This document shows, piece after piece, positions 1-8,744 of a stretch of DNA of 64,000 nt (positions are counted from its first letter, which is position 1; each line of letters begins with the position of its first letter). The notes beneath the pieces were generated by a model. That model was not told the DNA's origin and did no database searches. It was given only the letters and a program-made list of their open reading frames with translations. The position numbers and the translations under genes were made by a program. Location: NCBI RefSeq assembly GCF_030409415.1, contig NZ_JAUFPW010000011.1, forward strand, positions 62,001-126,000. Direction: 5' to 3'. The stretch is from Pedobacter aquatilis. Lineage in GTDB: Bacteria > Bacteroidota > Bacteroidia > Sphingobacteriales > Sphingobacteriaceae.

Positions 1-180
1 TCGGCGATAATGGTTATGGGTATTGCCGGCGGTGCAATCTGGCCGTTGTTGTATGCTTTTATTAAGGATGAGTTGGGATTAGATTTTCAACTTGCGTATT
101 TCGTAACGGTTCTGCCTTGCTACCTATATATTTTATACTTTGCTGTAAAAGGGCATAAAGTTGGATTGAATATTAAGTAG
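1..180 (+). CDS. Sugar MFS transporter, C-terminal end (partial)
   Basis: The window opens inside a reading frame that runs to a TAG stop and gives about 59 residues. The visible part starts with a Gly-rich transmembrane segment (MVMGIAGGAIWPLLYAF), then a short charged loop and a second hydrophobic helix, and ends in a Lys-containing tail. The glycine-rich helix followed by Pro-Leu-Leu-Tyr resembles the last two helices of FucP-type sugar/H+ symporters of the major facilitator superfamily. Only the tail is visible, so the substrate cannot be named. The start lies outside the window. Confidence 0.6.
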   Translation, partial: SAIMVMGIAGGAIWPLLYAFIKDELGLDFQLAYFVTVLPCYLYILYFAVKGHKVGLNIK

Positions 181-204
181 ATTTTTGTACAGGCTTAAAA
201 TGAA

Positions 205-300
205 ATGTGTTGTTCGTGTTTCGTTTTTCGTTTTTCGTTTTCCGTTTTTCGTTGTTTGTCTTTCGTTGTTCGTTTTTCGCCTTTCGTTTTCCATTGTTTG
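205..300. repeat. Degenerate TTTCG/TTCGTT-rich direct repeats
   Basis: About 95 bp consist of loosely repeated TTCG-TTTT units such as TTTCGTTTTTCG and TTCGTTGTTCG. No open frame explains them. Similar words recur in the 37-bp tandem repeat around 2115-2213, on the other side of the gmhB, aldolase and SRP RNA block. Confidence 0.6.
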
Positions 301-329
301 TTTAGGAATTGATTATTACATTTTGAAAT

Positions 330-352
330 AGATTGCTTGGTACCTCGCAATG
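330..352 (-). repeat. Half copy of a REP-like palindromic element
   Basis: The 23 bp read on the minus strand (CATTGCGAGGTACCAAGCAATCT split as CATTGCGAGG + TACCAAGCAATCT) match the left arm of the inverted repeat at 8652-8708 at most positions. It looks like a single arm of a dispersed element. Confidence 0.6.
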
Positions 353-463
353 ACGTGTGATGAGCTATTGACATTTGGAATCTCTTTCTTATACAAGTTA
401 TTTTCGCTTATTTTGCCTGCGTAACAATCTGAGGCTTTTGGAAAGCCATTAAATTAATTCCCA

Positions 464-958
464 ATGAATAAAGCTATTTTTTTAGACCGTGATGGTGTTT
501 TAAACCATGAAATATACGATTATATCTGCCGTGTCGAAGATTTCAAAATCCTTGATTATCAAATCCCTGTATTAAAGAAGTTTTTTGATGAAGGTTATTT
601 ATTGATTGTAATTACAAATCAGGGTGGTATTGCACTAAAGAGATATTCTGAGCAGGAATTGGCCATTATGCATCAAATGCTTAGAAATGCTTTCGTTGCC
701 AAAGGTGCAGATATTGCTGGTTTTTATTACTGTCCACACCACCCAACTGTTGGCGGCGAATGTAAATGTCGTAAACCTAAGTCGGGAATGATTTTAGACG
801 CAATTGATATGTATGATATCGATCCGTCTTTATCGGTAATGATTGGCGATAAACCACGCGATGTTGAAGCTGCAAACGGAGCAGGAGTGAAGGGGATTTT
901 AATCGAGCCGGATGAACAGATTAACTACGATAAAGTAAAGGAAGTTCTTGCCATGTAA
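464..958 (+). CDS. gmhB: D-glycero-beta-D-manno-heptose-1,7-bisphosphate 7-phosphatase-like HAD phosphatase
   Basis: 164-residue soluble HAD-superfamily phosphatase. The nucleophile motif is DRDGVLN at residues 8-14 (Asp8 nucleophile, Asp10 acid/base). It is followed by ITNQGG, by a Cys/His cluster around residues 90-106 (CPHHP, then GECKCRKPK) that forms the structural zinc loop of the GmhB/HisB-N family, and by the C-terminal IGDKPRDVEAA acidic motif. Members remove the C7 phosphate in ADP-heptose synthesis for LPS; related proteins act on histidinol phosphate. No other heptose or histidine genes are nearby, so the substrate rests on family resemblance. It ends at a shared hairpin terminator facing the aldolase gene. 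Confidence 0.8.
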   Translation: MNKAIFLDRDGVLNHEIYDYICRVEDFKILDYQIPVLKKFFDEGYLLIVITNQGGIALKRYSEQELAIMHQMLRNAFVAKGADIAGFYYCPHHPTVGGECKCRKPKSGMILDAIDMYDIDPSLSVMIGDKPRDVEAANGAGVKGILIEPDEQINYDKVKEVLAM

Positions 959-1019
959 GATGGACTATGCGAGATGGAAAAGGGTAGATGGGAAATAGAA
1001 AATAGATAATCGGCATAAA

Positions 1020-1068
1020 AAAAGTCCTAAGTTTCGAATCAATGTGGTTCTTTTCTTAGGACTTTTTC
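1020..1068. terminator. Bidirectional intrinsic terminator
   Basis: A 13-bp perfect stem (AAAAAGTCCTAAG at 1020-1032, CTTAGGACTTTTT at 1056-1068) has A-runs on the left and T-runs on the right. It can stop both the gmhB-like gene (+) and the convergent aldolase gene (-). Confidence 0.85.
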
Positions 1069-1115
1069 TTGAAAGTACGCTTTCTGCTTTGAGCTTTTAG
1101 CTTTTGACTTTATAC

Positions 1116-1775
1116 TTATTTACCCGCCGCTTTAGCGTGGTCTGCTAAGAATGTTGCTAAGCCGCTATCTGTTAATGGATGTTTTAATAAACCAACAATT
1201 GCTGCCAATGGAGCAGTGATAACATCAGCGCCTAATTTAGCGCAGTTTACGATGTGCAATGGTCCGCGGATTGAAGCTGCTAAAATTTGAGTTTCGTATC
1301 CGTAGTTGTCAAAAATGGTTCTGATGTCTTCGATTAAAACCAATCCATCGCTAGAAATATCATCTAAGCGGCCTAAGAAGGGCGAAACGTAGGTTGCACC
1401 AGCCTTAGCGGCTAATAATGCTTGTCCGGCAGAGAAAATTAAAGTACAATTGGTTTTGATTCCTTTTGATGTGAAATATTTAATTGCTTTAACGCCATCT
1501 TTAATCATTGGCACTTTAACAACAATTTTCGGATTAAGCGCTGCTAAAGCTTCACCTTCTTTAACGATTTCATCGTAAGTAGTGGAGATAACTTCTGCAC
1601 TCACGTTGTCATCAACGATATCACAAATAGCCTTATAATGGTTAATTACGTTTTGATCGCCAGTAATACCTTCCTTAGCCATTAAGCTTGGGTTAGTTGT
1701 TACGCCGTCTAAAATGCCTAAATCCTGAGCTTCTTTAATCTGGTCAAGATTTGCTGTGTCGATAAAAAATTTCAT
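1116..1775 (-). CDS. fsa: Fructose-6-phosphate aldolase / small transaldolase (TalC/MipB type)
   Basis: 219-residue protein of the short transaldolase subfamily, the usual length for FSA/TalC (the long transaldolases exceed 300 residues). Visible motifs are FIDTANL at 4-10, DGVTTNPSL around 23-31, the Schiff-base lysine in VVKVPM (Lys87) and a Cys-Thr strand after it (TNCTLIFS). The enzyme either cleaves fructose 6-phosphate to dihydroxyacetone and glyceraldehyde 3-phosphate or transfers dihydroxyacetone units in the pentose phosphate pathway; the sequence does not separate these. The SRP RNA lies 114 bp upstream on the same strand with its own promoter. Confidence 0.85.
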   Translation of the reverse strand: MKFFIDTANLDQIKEAQDLGILDGVTTNPSLMAKEGITGDQNVINHYKAICDIVDDNVSAEVISTTYDEIVKEGEALAALNPKIVVKVPMIKDGVKAIKYFTSKGIKTNCTLIFSAGQALLAAKAGATYVSPFLGRLDDISSDGLVLIEDIRTIFDNYGYETQILAASIRGPLHIVNCAKLGADVITAPLAAIVGLLKHPLTDSGLATFLADHAKAAGK

Positions 1776-1888
1776 GGTTATAAATTCTAAATATTTGAGT
1801 TTTTATTGGATTAAACCCTGAAGAATTTAATTAACCCCTTCAGAGTTAACTCCGAACTTTTTCGGAGGGATTAAGGGAAAAGAAAAAA

Positions 1889-1987
1889 TGGGCAAGCAAC
1901 TTCTATCGCACCGCTACAACCTTCTACCCTTGCTATGTTCCCATCCTGGGGGAGTTCAAAGGGAGCTGGTCGTAAAAGACTTGCCCG
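1889..1987 (-). ncRNA. ffs: Bacterial small signal recognition particle RNA (4.5S/SRP RNA)
   Basis: Read on the minus strand, the roughly 98-nt RNA begins GGGCAAG and ends CTTGCCC, which close the long hairpin. Its apex has the SRP helix-8 signature: CAGG, a 3-bp stem ATG/CAT capped by a GGAA tetraloop, then AGCA. This is the symmetric loop bound by the Ffh M domain. The RNA works with Ffh and FtsY in co-translational membrane targeting. Ends are placed from the closing stem and may be off by a few bases. Confidence 0.9.
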
Positions 1988-1990
1988 GCA

Positions 1991-2020
1991 CAAAGGTAGA
2001 AAAAGATGTGGTTTCGCAAA
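1991..2020 (-). promoter_or_regulatory. Bacteroidota-type promoter of the SRP RNA
   Basis: On the minus strand a TTTG (-33 box, 2017-2020) is followed after 18 bp by TACCTTTG (-7 box, 1991-1998), an exact match to TAnnTTTG. The RNA's first paired base lies about 4-6 nt downstream, the expected distance. Confidence 0.8.
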
Positions 2021-2114
2021 ACCCATTTTCCAATTTTTTTAATCTATATGGCTATCATGCTGATTAGTAATTTAATAATTTTGTTTTTTTGATTTGAAGG
2101 TGTGGTAATCGTTG

Positions 2115-2213
2115 TTCGTTGCTCGTTTTCGTTGATTGAAGTAGTAGGTTTTTCGTTGCTCGTTTTCGTTGATTGAAGTAGTAGGTTGTTCGTTGCTCGT
2201 TTTTCGTTGATTG
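2115..2213. repeat. 37-bp tandem repeat, about 2.7 copies
   Basis: Units begin at 2115, 2152 and 2189 with TTCGTTGCTCG and continue through GTTGATTGAAGTAGTAGG. The third copy is incomplete and carries one extra T. Frames reading through it are low-complexity and have no recognisable domain, so I treat it as noncoding. Confidence 0.85.
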
Positions 2214-2619
2214 TGTTATGCGAAATATGATTTCTGCCATGGTTGAGAAAATCATCCAATAGTATTCTTTATTAGGCTTTCTACTTTAGTTGTTTTGCTT
2301 GGCCACGTTTTCTTATTTTGAATATTAAAAGAGCTGGCAATAGGACTTGATATGTTTATTTATAAATAGAGAATTTATATATGAAATTCTTATTAAATCG
2401 GTTTAGCTAAGAATTTAGTTGAAAAAGCACATTTTTATTAAAAAATCATCATTATTAGAATTATAAATTTTATGCTAAAATATTATTGATATTTTAATCT
2501 ATTCATGTTTTTTTACTTAGTAACTAAAATAATTCTAAAAATCGTATCAAGTCTATAATTTGTAATTCATTTTTTTTAACTTAGTGTTTCCTATACACTA
2601 ACAAACTAACGAGCAAAGA
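2214..2619. other. AT-rich intergenic region upstream of gltB
   Basis: About 400 bp without a credible gene. The last 200 bp are very AT-rich and presumably hold the gltB promoter. A TATAATTTG near 2555 is close to, but not an exact, TAnnTTTG element, so I do not call a promoter. Confidence 0.5.
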
Positions 2620-5600
2620 ATGGAACCAAACAGTGGATTGTATAATGCGCAATTCGAACACGATGCCTGCGGTATCGGATTTGTGGCGCATGTGAAAGGG
2701 AGGAAATCGCATCAAATCATCTCCGATGCACTTACTATTTTAGAAAATCTAGATCATAGAGGGGCAAGTGGAGCAGAACCGAATACTGGCGATGGTGCCG
2801 GGATTATGATTCAGATTCCTCACGAATTTTTTTACGATGAATGTCTTAAAGCTGGCTTTAGCCTTCCAGAAACCAATAACTACGGCGTTGGTATGTTATT
2901 TATGCCTAAGGATATTCGTTCGAGAGAAGAATGTAGAGAGCTTATTTATCGTGCTGCTGAAAAACTTGGATTAGAAATTTTAGGTTTTAGAAAGGTTGAT
3001 GTTGATACTACTGATATTGGCAGTATGGCACTTTCAGTTGAGCCGGAGATAGAGCAGGTTTTTATTGCCCGTCCTTACGCGGTTAGTCCTGGAGCCGATT
3101 TCGAACGTAAGCTTTATATTTTTAAGAATTACCTGATTAAACTAATTGTAAATACAGTTCATGGCGGTAAGGATTTTTACATTGTTTCCCTTTCTGCGCA
3201 AACCATTATTTATAAAGGTCAGCTAACATCATTGCAAGTTCGTACCTATTTTAACGATTTAACTGATAAACGTGTGGTTTCAGCATTGGGCTTGGTACAC
3301 TCACGTTTCGCTACAAATACTTTTCCATCCTGGAGATTGGCGCAGCCATTCCGTTTTATTGCGCATAACGGTGAAATCAACACATTACAAGGAAACTTAA
3401 ACTGGTTTAGGGCCGGTGTTAAATCATTTGCTTCAGCCTACTTTACGCCTGAAGAACTGGATATGCTTTTACCAGTTATCGATGAAACGAATTCTGATTC
3501 GGGTTGTTTGGATAACGTAATTGAGTTGTTGCTACATGCAGGCAGAACATTGCCACATGTTTTAATGATGTTGGTTCCGGAGGCCTGGGATGGTAATGAA
3601 GACATGGACCCGATGAAAAAGGCTTTCTACGAGTTTCATGCAACATTAATGGAGCCTTGGGATGGTCCGGCGGCAATTGCCTTTACCGATGGTAAGTTAA
3701 TTGGTGCAACATTAGACAGAAACGGCTTACGTCCATCGCGTTACGCCATTACCTCTGATGACCGCGTTATCATGGGCTCTGAGGCGGGCGCATTAGCCAT
3801 CGACCAAAGTACAATTATTGAAAAAGGTCGTTTAACGCCTGGCAAAATGTTCGTTGTGGATATGGAGCAAGGCAGAATCATCAGCGATGATGAAATAAAA
3901 ACGCAGGTTTGTAGCAAAAGTCCTTACTCGGATTGGATTAACCAATATCAAATCCGCTTAGAGGAGTTACCAGAGCCACGTGTAATGTTTACCGGGCTTT
4001 CAGAAGAATCTATTTTTAAATATCAACAGGTATTTGGTTATAGTAGAGAAGATGTTGATTTGCTTTTAAAGCCGATGGCTATTGATGCCAAAGAACCAAT
4101 CGGTTCGATGGGAACAGATACGCCCTTGGCGATTTTATCAAAACGTCCTCAGCATTTATCCAATTACTTTAAACAATTATTTGCCCAGGTTACCAATCCA
4201 CCAATCGACCCAATTAGGGAAAAAGTGGTGATGAGTTTGGCGAGTTTTATGGGTAGCAATGGAAACTTGCTGGATGAAAATCCCAAGCAAGCGCACTGTG
4301 TTGCCATTAAACATCCAATTTTAACCAATCAGGAGTTAGAAAAACTAAGAAGTATTGATACTGGCGTTTTCCAGGCAAAAACCTTGCAAACTTATTTCAG
4401 AGCTGATGGCAAACCGGGTGCAATGGCTAAAGCTTTAGACAGACTTTGCCGTTATGCGGTTGATGCTGTTGAGGATGGTTTCCAGGTTATCGTGTTAACG
4501 GATAGGGCAATCGATTCGGAACATGCCGCAATGCCATCTTTGTTAGCCGTTTCAGCTGTTCACCACCATTTAATTCGCAAAGGTTATCGCGGTGCGGTAG
4601 GTATCGTTATCGAGGCTGGCGATATCTGGGAAGTTCATCATTTCGCTACCCTGTTAGGTTTTGGGGTTACGGCAATCAATCCGTATTTAGCTTTAGAAAC
4701 CATTAATGGTTTCCAGGAAGAATCGGGTTTATCAGCAGAAAAATTAACCAAAAACTATATTTATGCGGTTAATGCGGGTTTACTTAAAATCTTCTCGAAG
4801 ATGGGTATCTCGACCTTACAATCTTATCAAGGGGCTCAAATCTTTGAAATCCTTGGCTTAAATAAACAAGTTGTAAATACATATTTTACTGGTGCTGTTT
4901 CTCGTGTAGGCGGTTTAGGTTTGGATGAAATTGCTAAGGAAACGTTAATTAAACACCATCGCAGTTTTGGTCCGGCAACGCAAACCGAAAACCTATTGCC
5001 TGCTGGTGGAACATATAAATTCCGCAGAAAAGGGGAGGCGCATTTATTTAATCCGCAAACCATCCATTTACTGCAAAATGCAACGCGTAAAAACGACTAC
5101 AATATCTTCAAGCAGTATTCGAAACTGGTAAATGAGCAAACACAACAAGCTTATACCATCCGCGGATTGTTTGAATTTAATTATAGCAGAACACCAGTTC
5201 CATTGAATGAGGTTGAATCTACAGAAGCAATTTTGAAAAGATTTGCAACAGGAGCAATGTCATTCGGTTCCATTTCTCATGAGGCACACTCTACCTTAGC
5301 TATCGCAATGAATCGCATCGGCGGAAAAAGTAATACCGGAGAAGGTGGTGAAGATGAAATGCGCTATACCAAAATGGAAAATGGCGACAGCATGCGTTCG
5401 GCTATTAAACAGGTGGCCTCAGCACGTTTTGGTGTAACGAGTTATTACTTGACTAATGCTGATGAGTTACAGATTAAAATGGCTCAGGGTGCTAAACCTG
5501 GGGAGGGCGGTCAATTACCGGGTGATAAGGTAGATGATTGGATTGCAAAAGTTCGTCACTCTACACCAGGCGTTGGTTTGATTTCGCCACCGCCGCATCA

Positions 5601-7119
5601 TGATATTTATTCAATCGAAGATTTAGCACAGCTGATTTATGATTTGAAAAATGCAAATCGTGCGGCAAGAATTAACGTTAAGCTCGTTTCAAAAGCAGGT
5701 GTTGGTACGATTGCAGCCGGTGTGGCTAAAGCACATGCCGATGTAATTCTGGTTTCAGGCTTTGACGGAGGAACAGGTGCATCGCCCTTAACTTCAATTC
5801 AACACGCAGGTTTACCCTGGGAATTAGGTTTGGCAGAAGCGCATCAAACATTAGTTAAAAACAGGTTACGTAACAGAATCGTTTTACAAACCGATGGTCA
5901 ACTAAAAACAGGAAGGGACATTGCCATTGCAGCCTTACTAGGCGCTGAAGAATGGGGTGTTGCAACCGCAGCATTAGTAACCGCTGGTTGTATTATGATG
6001 CGTAAATGCCACTTAAATACTTGCCCGGTTGGTGTGGCCACGCAAGACCCTGAGTTAAGAAAATTATTTAGCGGTGATGCAGACCATGTTGTCAACTTAT
6101 TTCATTTCCTGGCGGAAGAATTACGTGAAATTATGGCTGAATTAGGTTTCAGAACCATTCACGAAATGATTGGACAAGCAGACATTTTAAAAGTACGCGA
6201 ATTACCTGAGGAAGATTGGAAGTTGAAATATCTGGATTTATCGGCCATTCTTTTCAAAGCAGAAGATAATGGATTGCCGTTATTTAATACTGAAAAACAA
6301 GATCACGGGTTAACCCATGTTTTAGACCACCAGTTGATTGCTGCAGCCCAACCAGCTATAGAACACAACGAACCGGTTTTTGCAAGCTTTAACGTTAAAA
6401 ATACCGACCGTTCTTTGGGTACGATGTTATCTAACGAAATTTCGAAAGTACATTTGAGTGCAGGTTTACCTCCAGATACCATTAACTTTAAATTCATCGG
6501 CTCTGCCGGACAAAGTTTTGGTGCTTTTAATACTAAAGGGGTTACATTGTCACTTGAAGGTGAAGCAAATGATTATGTTGGAAAGGGATTATCGGGTGCT
6601 CGTTTAGCTATCTATCCATTCGCTAACTCAACATTTGTTCCGGAGCAAAATATTATCATTGGTAACGTTGCACTCTATGGAGCAACATCTGGTGAATTAT
6701 TCGCAAGAGGTAAAGCAGGTGAACGTTTCGCTGTGCGTAACTCAGGTGCTACGGCAGTTGTAGAAGGTGTTGGCGACCACGGTTGCGAATATATGACAGG
6801 TGGCGAAGTTTTAATTCTTGGTGATACAGGAAGTAATTTTGCAGCTGGTATGAGTGGTGGTGTAGCTTGGATTTACGATGCGAATAAGACTTTTGCAAGA
6901 AAATGCAATAAAGAAATGGTCGATCTAGATCCGTTACAAGCTGAGGATGAAGAAAGAATATTAGCCTTACTTAAAGCGCATATCCGATTGACAGACAGTA
7001 AAGTTGCAGAGTTTATTTTAAGCGATTGGAAAACGCAATCGAACCATTTTGTCAAGGTATTCCCTAAAGAATACAAAGCGGTATTAGCAAAACGTAGTCA
7101 ACAAGTTAAAACACACTAA
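2620..7119 (+). CDS. gltB: Glutamate synthase (GOGAT), large/alpha subunit
   Basis: 1499 residues, the normal length of bacterial GltB. The N-terminal class II glutamine amidotransferase domain follows a short propeptide; cleavage before Cys17 (HDACGIGF) exposes the nucleophile. A central domain (about 470-760) and the FMN-binding synthase barrel (about 820-1190) follow, with GEGGEDEMRY and the 3Fe-4S cysteines in CIMMRKCHLNTCPVG near residue 1125 (C-x5-C-x4-C). The C-terminal GXGXG beta-helix ends the chain. The enzyme makes two glutamates from glutamine and 2-oxoglutarate. It is followed after 2 bp by gltD. Confidence 0.97.
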   Translation: MEPNSGLYNAQFEHDACGIGFVAHVKGRKSHQIISDALTILENLDHRGASGAEPNTGDGAGIMIQIPHEFFYDECLKAGFSLPETNNYGVGMLFMPKDIRSREECRELIYRAAEKLGLEILGFRKVDVDTTDIGSMALSVEPEIEQVFIARPYAVSPGADFERKLYIFKNYLIKLIVNTVHGGKDFYIVSLSAQTIIYKGQLTSLQVRTYFNDLTDKRVVSALGLVHSRFATNTFPSWRLAQPFRFIAHNGEINTLQGNLNWFRAGVKSFASAYFTPEELDMLLPVIDETNSDSGCLDNVIELLLHAGRTLPHVLMMLVPEAWDGNEDMDPMKKAFYEFHATLMEPWDGPAAIAFTDGKLIGATLDRNGLRPSRYAITSDDRVIMGSEAGALAIDQSTIIEKGRLTPGKMFVVDMEQGRIISDDEIKTQVCSKSPYSDWINQYQIRLEELPEPRVMFTGLSEESIFKYQQVFGYSREDVDLLLKPMAIDAKEPIGSMGTDTPLAILSKRPQHLSNYFKQLFAQVTNPPIDPIREKVVMSLASFMGSNGNLLDENPKQAHCVAIKHPILTNQELEKLRSIDTGVFQAKTLQTYFRADGKPGAMAKALDRLCRYAVDAVEDGFQVIVLTDRAIDSEHAAMPSLLAVSAVHHHLIRKGYRGAVGIVIEAGDIWEVHHFATLLGFGVTAINPYLALETINGFQEESGLSAEKLTKNYIYAVNAGLLKIFSKMGISTLQSYQGAQIFEILGLNKQVVNTYFTGAVSRVGGLGLDEIAKETLIKHHRSFGPATQTENLLPAGGTYKFRRKGEAHLFNPQTIHLLQNATRKNDYNIFKQYSKLVNEQTQQAYTIRGLFEFNYSRTPVPLNEVESTEAILKRFATGAMSFGSISHEAHSTLAIAMNRIGGKSNTGEGGEDEMRYTKMENGDSMRSAIKQVASARFGVTSYYLTNADELQIKMAQGAKPGEGGQLPGDKVDDWIAKVRHSTPGVGLISPPPHHDIYSIEDLAQLIYDLKNANRAARINVKLVSKAGVGTIAAGVAKAHADVILVSGFDGGTGASPLTSIQHAGLPWELGLAEAHQTLVKNRLRNRIVLQTDGQLKTGRDIAIAALLGAEEWGVATAALVTAGCIMMRKCHLNTCPVGVATQDPELRKLFSGDADHVVNLFHFLAEELREIMAELGFRTIHEMIGQADILKVRELPEEDWKLKYLDLSAILFKAEDNGLPLFNTEKQDHGLTHVLDHQLIAAAQPAIEHNEPVFASFNVKNTDRSLGTMLSNEISKVHLSAGLPPDTINFKFIGSAGQSFGAFNTKGVTLSLEGEANDYVGKGLSGARLAIYPFANSTFVPEQNIIIGNVALYGATSGELFARGKAGERFAVRNSGATAVVEGVGDHGCEYMTGGEVLILGDTGSNFAAGMSGGVAWIYDANKTFARKCNKEMVDLDPLQAEDEERILALLKAHIRLTDSKVAEFILSDWKTQSNHFVKVFPKEYKAVLAKRSQQVKTH

Positions 7120-7121
7120 TC

Positions 7122-8588
7122 ATGGGAAAAGTAACAGGATTTCAAGAATACGATAGAGTTGCGCCCACTAGAGAAGCGGCTACAGCTCGTGTTAAACATT
7201 ATGGTGAATTCTTAAATGAATTACCATCAACAGAATTAAATAAACAAGCTGCCCGTTGTATGGATTGCGGCGTTCCATTCTGCCAATCAGGTTGCCCATT
7301 GGGTAACGTAATTCCAGAATTTAACGATGCCGTTTATCAAGGTAAATGGGAACAAGCAGCAAATATTTTGCTAAGTACCAATAACTTTCCTGAATTCACA
7401 GGAAGAATCTGTCCGGCACCATGCGAATCTGCATGTGTTTTAGGGATTAATCGTCCGCCAGTTTCCATTGAAGAAATTGAAAAGCACATTATCGAAATTG
7501 CTTTCGACAAGGGCTTTATCAAAGCAAAAGCACCATTAATCAGAACGGGTAAAAAGGTAGCGGTTATTGGTTCTGGTCCGGCTGGTATGGCCGCAGCGGC
7601 ACAGTTAAACAAGGCCGGACACGAGGTAACGGTTTTTGAACGTGATGATGCTCCGGGAGGTTTATTGCGTTACGGCATTCCTGATTTTAAACTTCAAAAA
7701 AATGTTGTCGACAGACGCATTGATTTGATGAAGGAAGAAGGTATCATTTTTAAATGCAATGCAAATGTTGGCGAAAATGTAGAAATCAGCACTTTGCTGA
7801 GAGATTTTAATGCAATTGTTTTAGCAGGAGGTTCAACTATTCCAAGAGATTTACCAATTGCCGGCAGAGCAGCTAAAGGCGTTCATTATGCTATGGATTT
7901 CTTGAAGCAACAAAATAAACGTGTAGCCAGCAGGGAAGTGTTATCAGAAGATATTATGGCAACCGGCAAAAATGTAATTGTTATTGGTGGTGGCGATACA
8001 GGTTCGGATTGTATAGGCACTTCAAATCGTCATGGTGCTAAATCTGTAACCCAGTTCGAAATTATGCCGATGCCGCCGCAAGCAAGAACAGAACATATGC
8101 CTTGGCCAAATTATCCAATGTTATTGAAAAATACATCATCGCATGAGGAAGGTGCACAAAGGGCATGGTCGGTAAATACGAAAAACTTTATTGCAGATGA
8201 AAATGGCAACCTGAAAGCATTAAGAGTGGTTGATGTGGAATGGGAAATTGATGCAAATGGTCGTCCGGTTACTTTTAAAGAACTTGCCGGAACGGAAAGG
8301 GATTTGCAATGTGAACTGGTTCTATTGGCAATGGGTTTCTTACATCCACAGAAAGAGGGCTTGATAGAAAAATTAGGCGTTGAGTTGGATAACAGAGGTA
8401 ATGTTAAAGCATCAGAACATACATATCAAACTAATATAGCAAAAATATTTGCTGCCGGTGATGTTCGCCGTGGACAATCCTTAGTGGTTTGGGCAATCTC
8501 TGAAGGAAGAGAAGCCGCCCGTAAAGTTGATGAATACTTAATGGGTAAGACTAAATTACCATCTAAAGATGCAGTTGCATACGCATAA
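7122..8588 (+). CDS. gltD: Glutamate synthase, small/beta subunit
   Basis: 488-residue NAD(P)H-oxidising partner of GltB. N-terminal cysteines for two 4Fe-4S clusters are visible (CMDCGVPFCQSGCPLGN, then CPAPCESAC). The FAD-binding motif GSGPAGMAAAAQ lies near residue 150, the PGGLLRYGIPDF strand follows, and an NAD(P)H-binding GGGDTGSD lies near 290. The AAGDVRRGQSLVVWAI motif closes the FAD site. Electrons pass from NAD(P)H through FAD and Fe-S centres to the FMN of GltB. The gene starts 2 bp after gltB and ends at a strong terminator, so the operon is just gltBD. Confidence 0.97.
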   Translation: MGKVTGFQEYDRVAPTREAATARVKHYGEFLNELPSTELNKQAARCMDCGVPFCQSGCPLGNVIPEFNDAVYQGKWEQAANILLSTNNFPEFTGRICPAPCESACVLGINRPPVSIEEIEKHIIEIAFDKGFIKAKAPLIRTGKKVAVIGSGPAGMAAAAQLNKAGHEVTVFERDDAPGGLLRYGIPDFKLQKNVVDRRIDLMKEEGIIFKCNANVGENVEISTLLRDFNAIVLAGGSTIPRDLPIAGRAAKGVHYAMDFLKQQNKRVASREVLSEDIMATGKNVIVIGGGDTGSDCIGTSNRHGAKSVTQFEIMPMPPQARTEHMPWPNYPMLLKNTSSHEEGAQRAWSVNTKNFIADENGNLKALRVVDVEWEIDANGRPVTFKELAGTERDLQCELVLLAMGFLHPQKEGLIEKLGVELDNRGNVKASEHTYQTNIAKIFAAGDVRRGQSLVVWAISEGREAARKVDEYLMGKTKLPSKDAVAYA

Positions 8589-8615
8589 TTTCTAACCTAA
8601 ATAATTCAAAACCGG

Positions 8616-8644
8616 AGGCTGCAAGTAATTGCAGCCTTTTTTTT
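8616..8644 (+). terminator. Intrinsic terminator of gltBD
   Basis: Perfect 9-bp stem AGGCTGCAA / TTGCAGCCT with a GTAA loop, followed by a run of T from 8637. Confidence 0.92.
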
Positions 8645-8651
8645 ATCTTGT

Positions 8652-8708
8652 CATTGCGAGGCATTAAGCAATCTCTCTTGCTTCAAGATTGCTTTGTGCC
8701 TCGCCATG
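8652..8708. repeat. REP-like palindromic element
   Basis: Two 23-bp arms (8652-8674 and 8686-8708) are inverted repeats that match at about 20 of 23 positions, with an 11-bp spacer. The core words are CATTGCGAGGC and AAGCAATCT. One arm also occurs at 330-352. Confidence 0.8.
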
Positions 8709-8744
8709 TAGACTTTAAATTTAAGCTAATTCAACAAAAATTTT

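Noticed and set aside
2115..2213. CRISPR array
   Set aside because: The 37-bp units abut without spacers and diverge at the third copy.
2044..2259. 63-71 aa minus-strand frames rich in Asn/Thr/Lys
   Set aside because: They translate the 37-bp tandem repeat and have no homology pattern.
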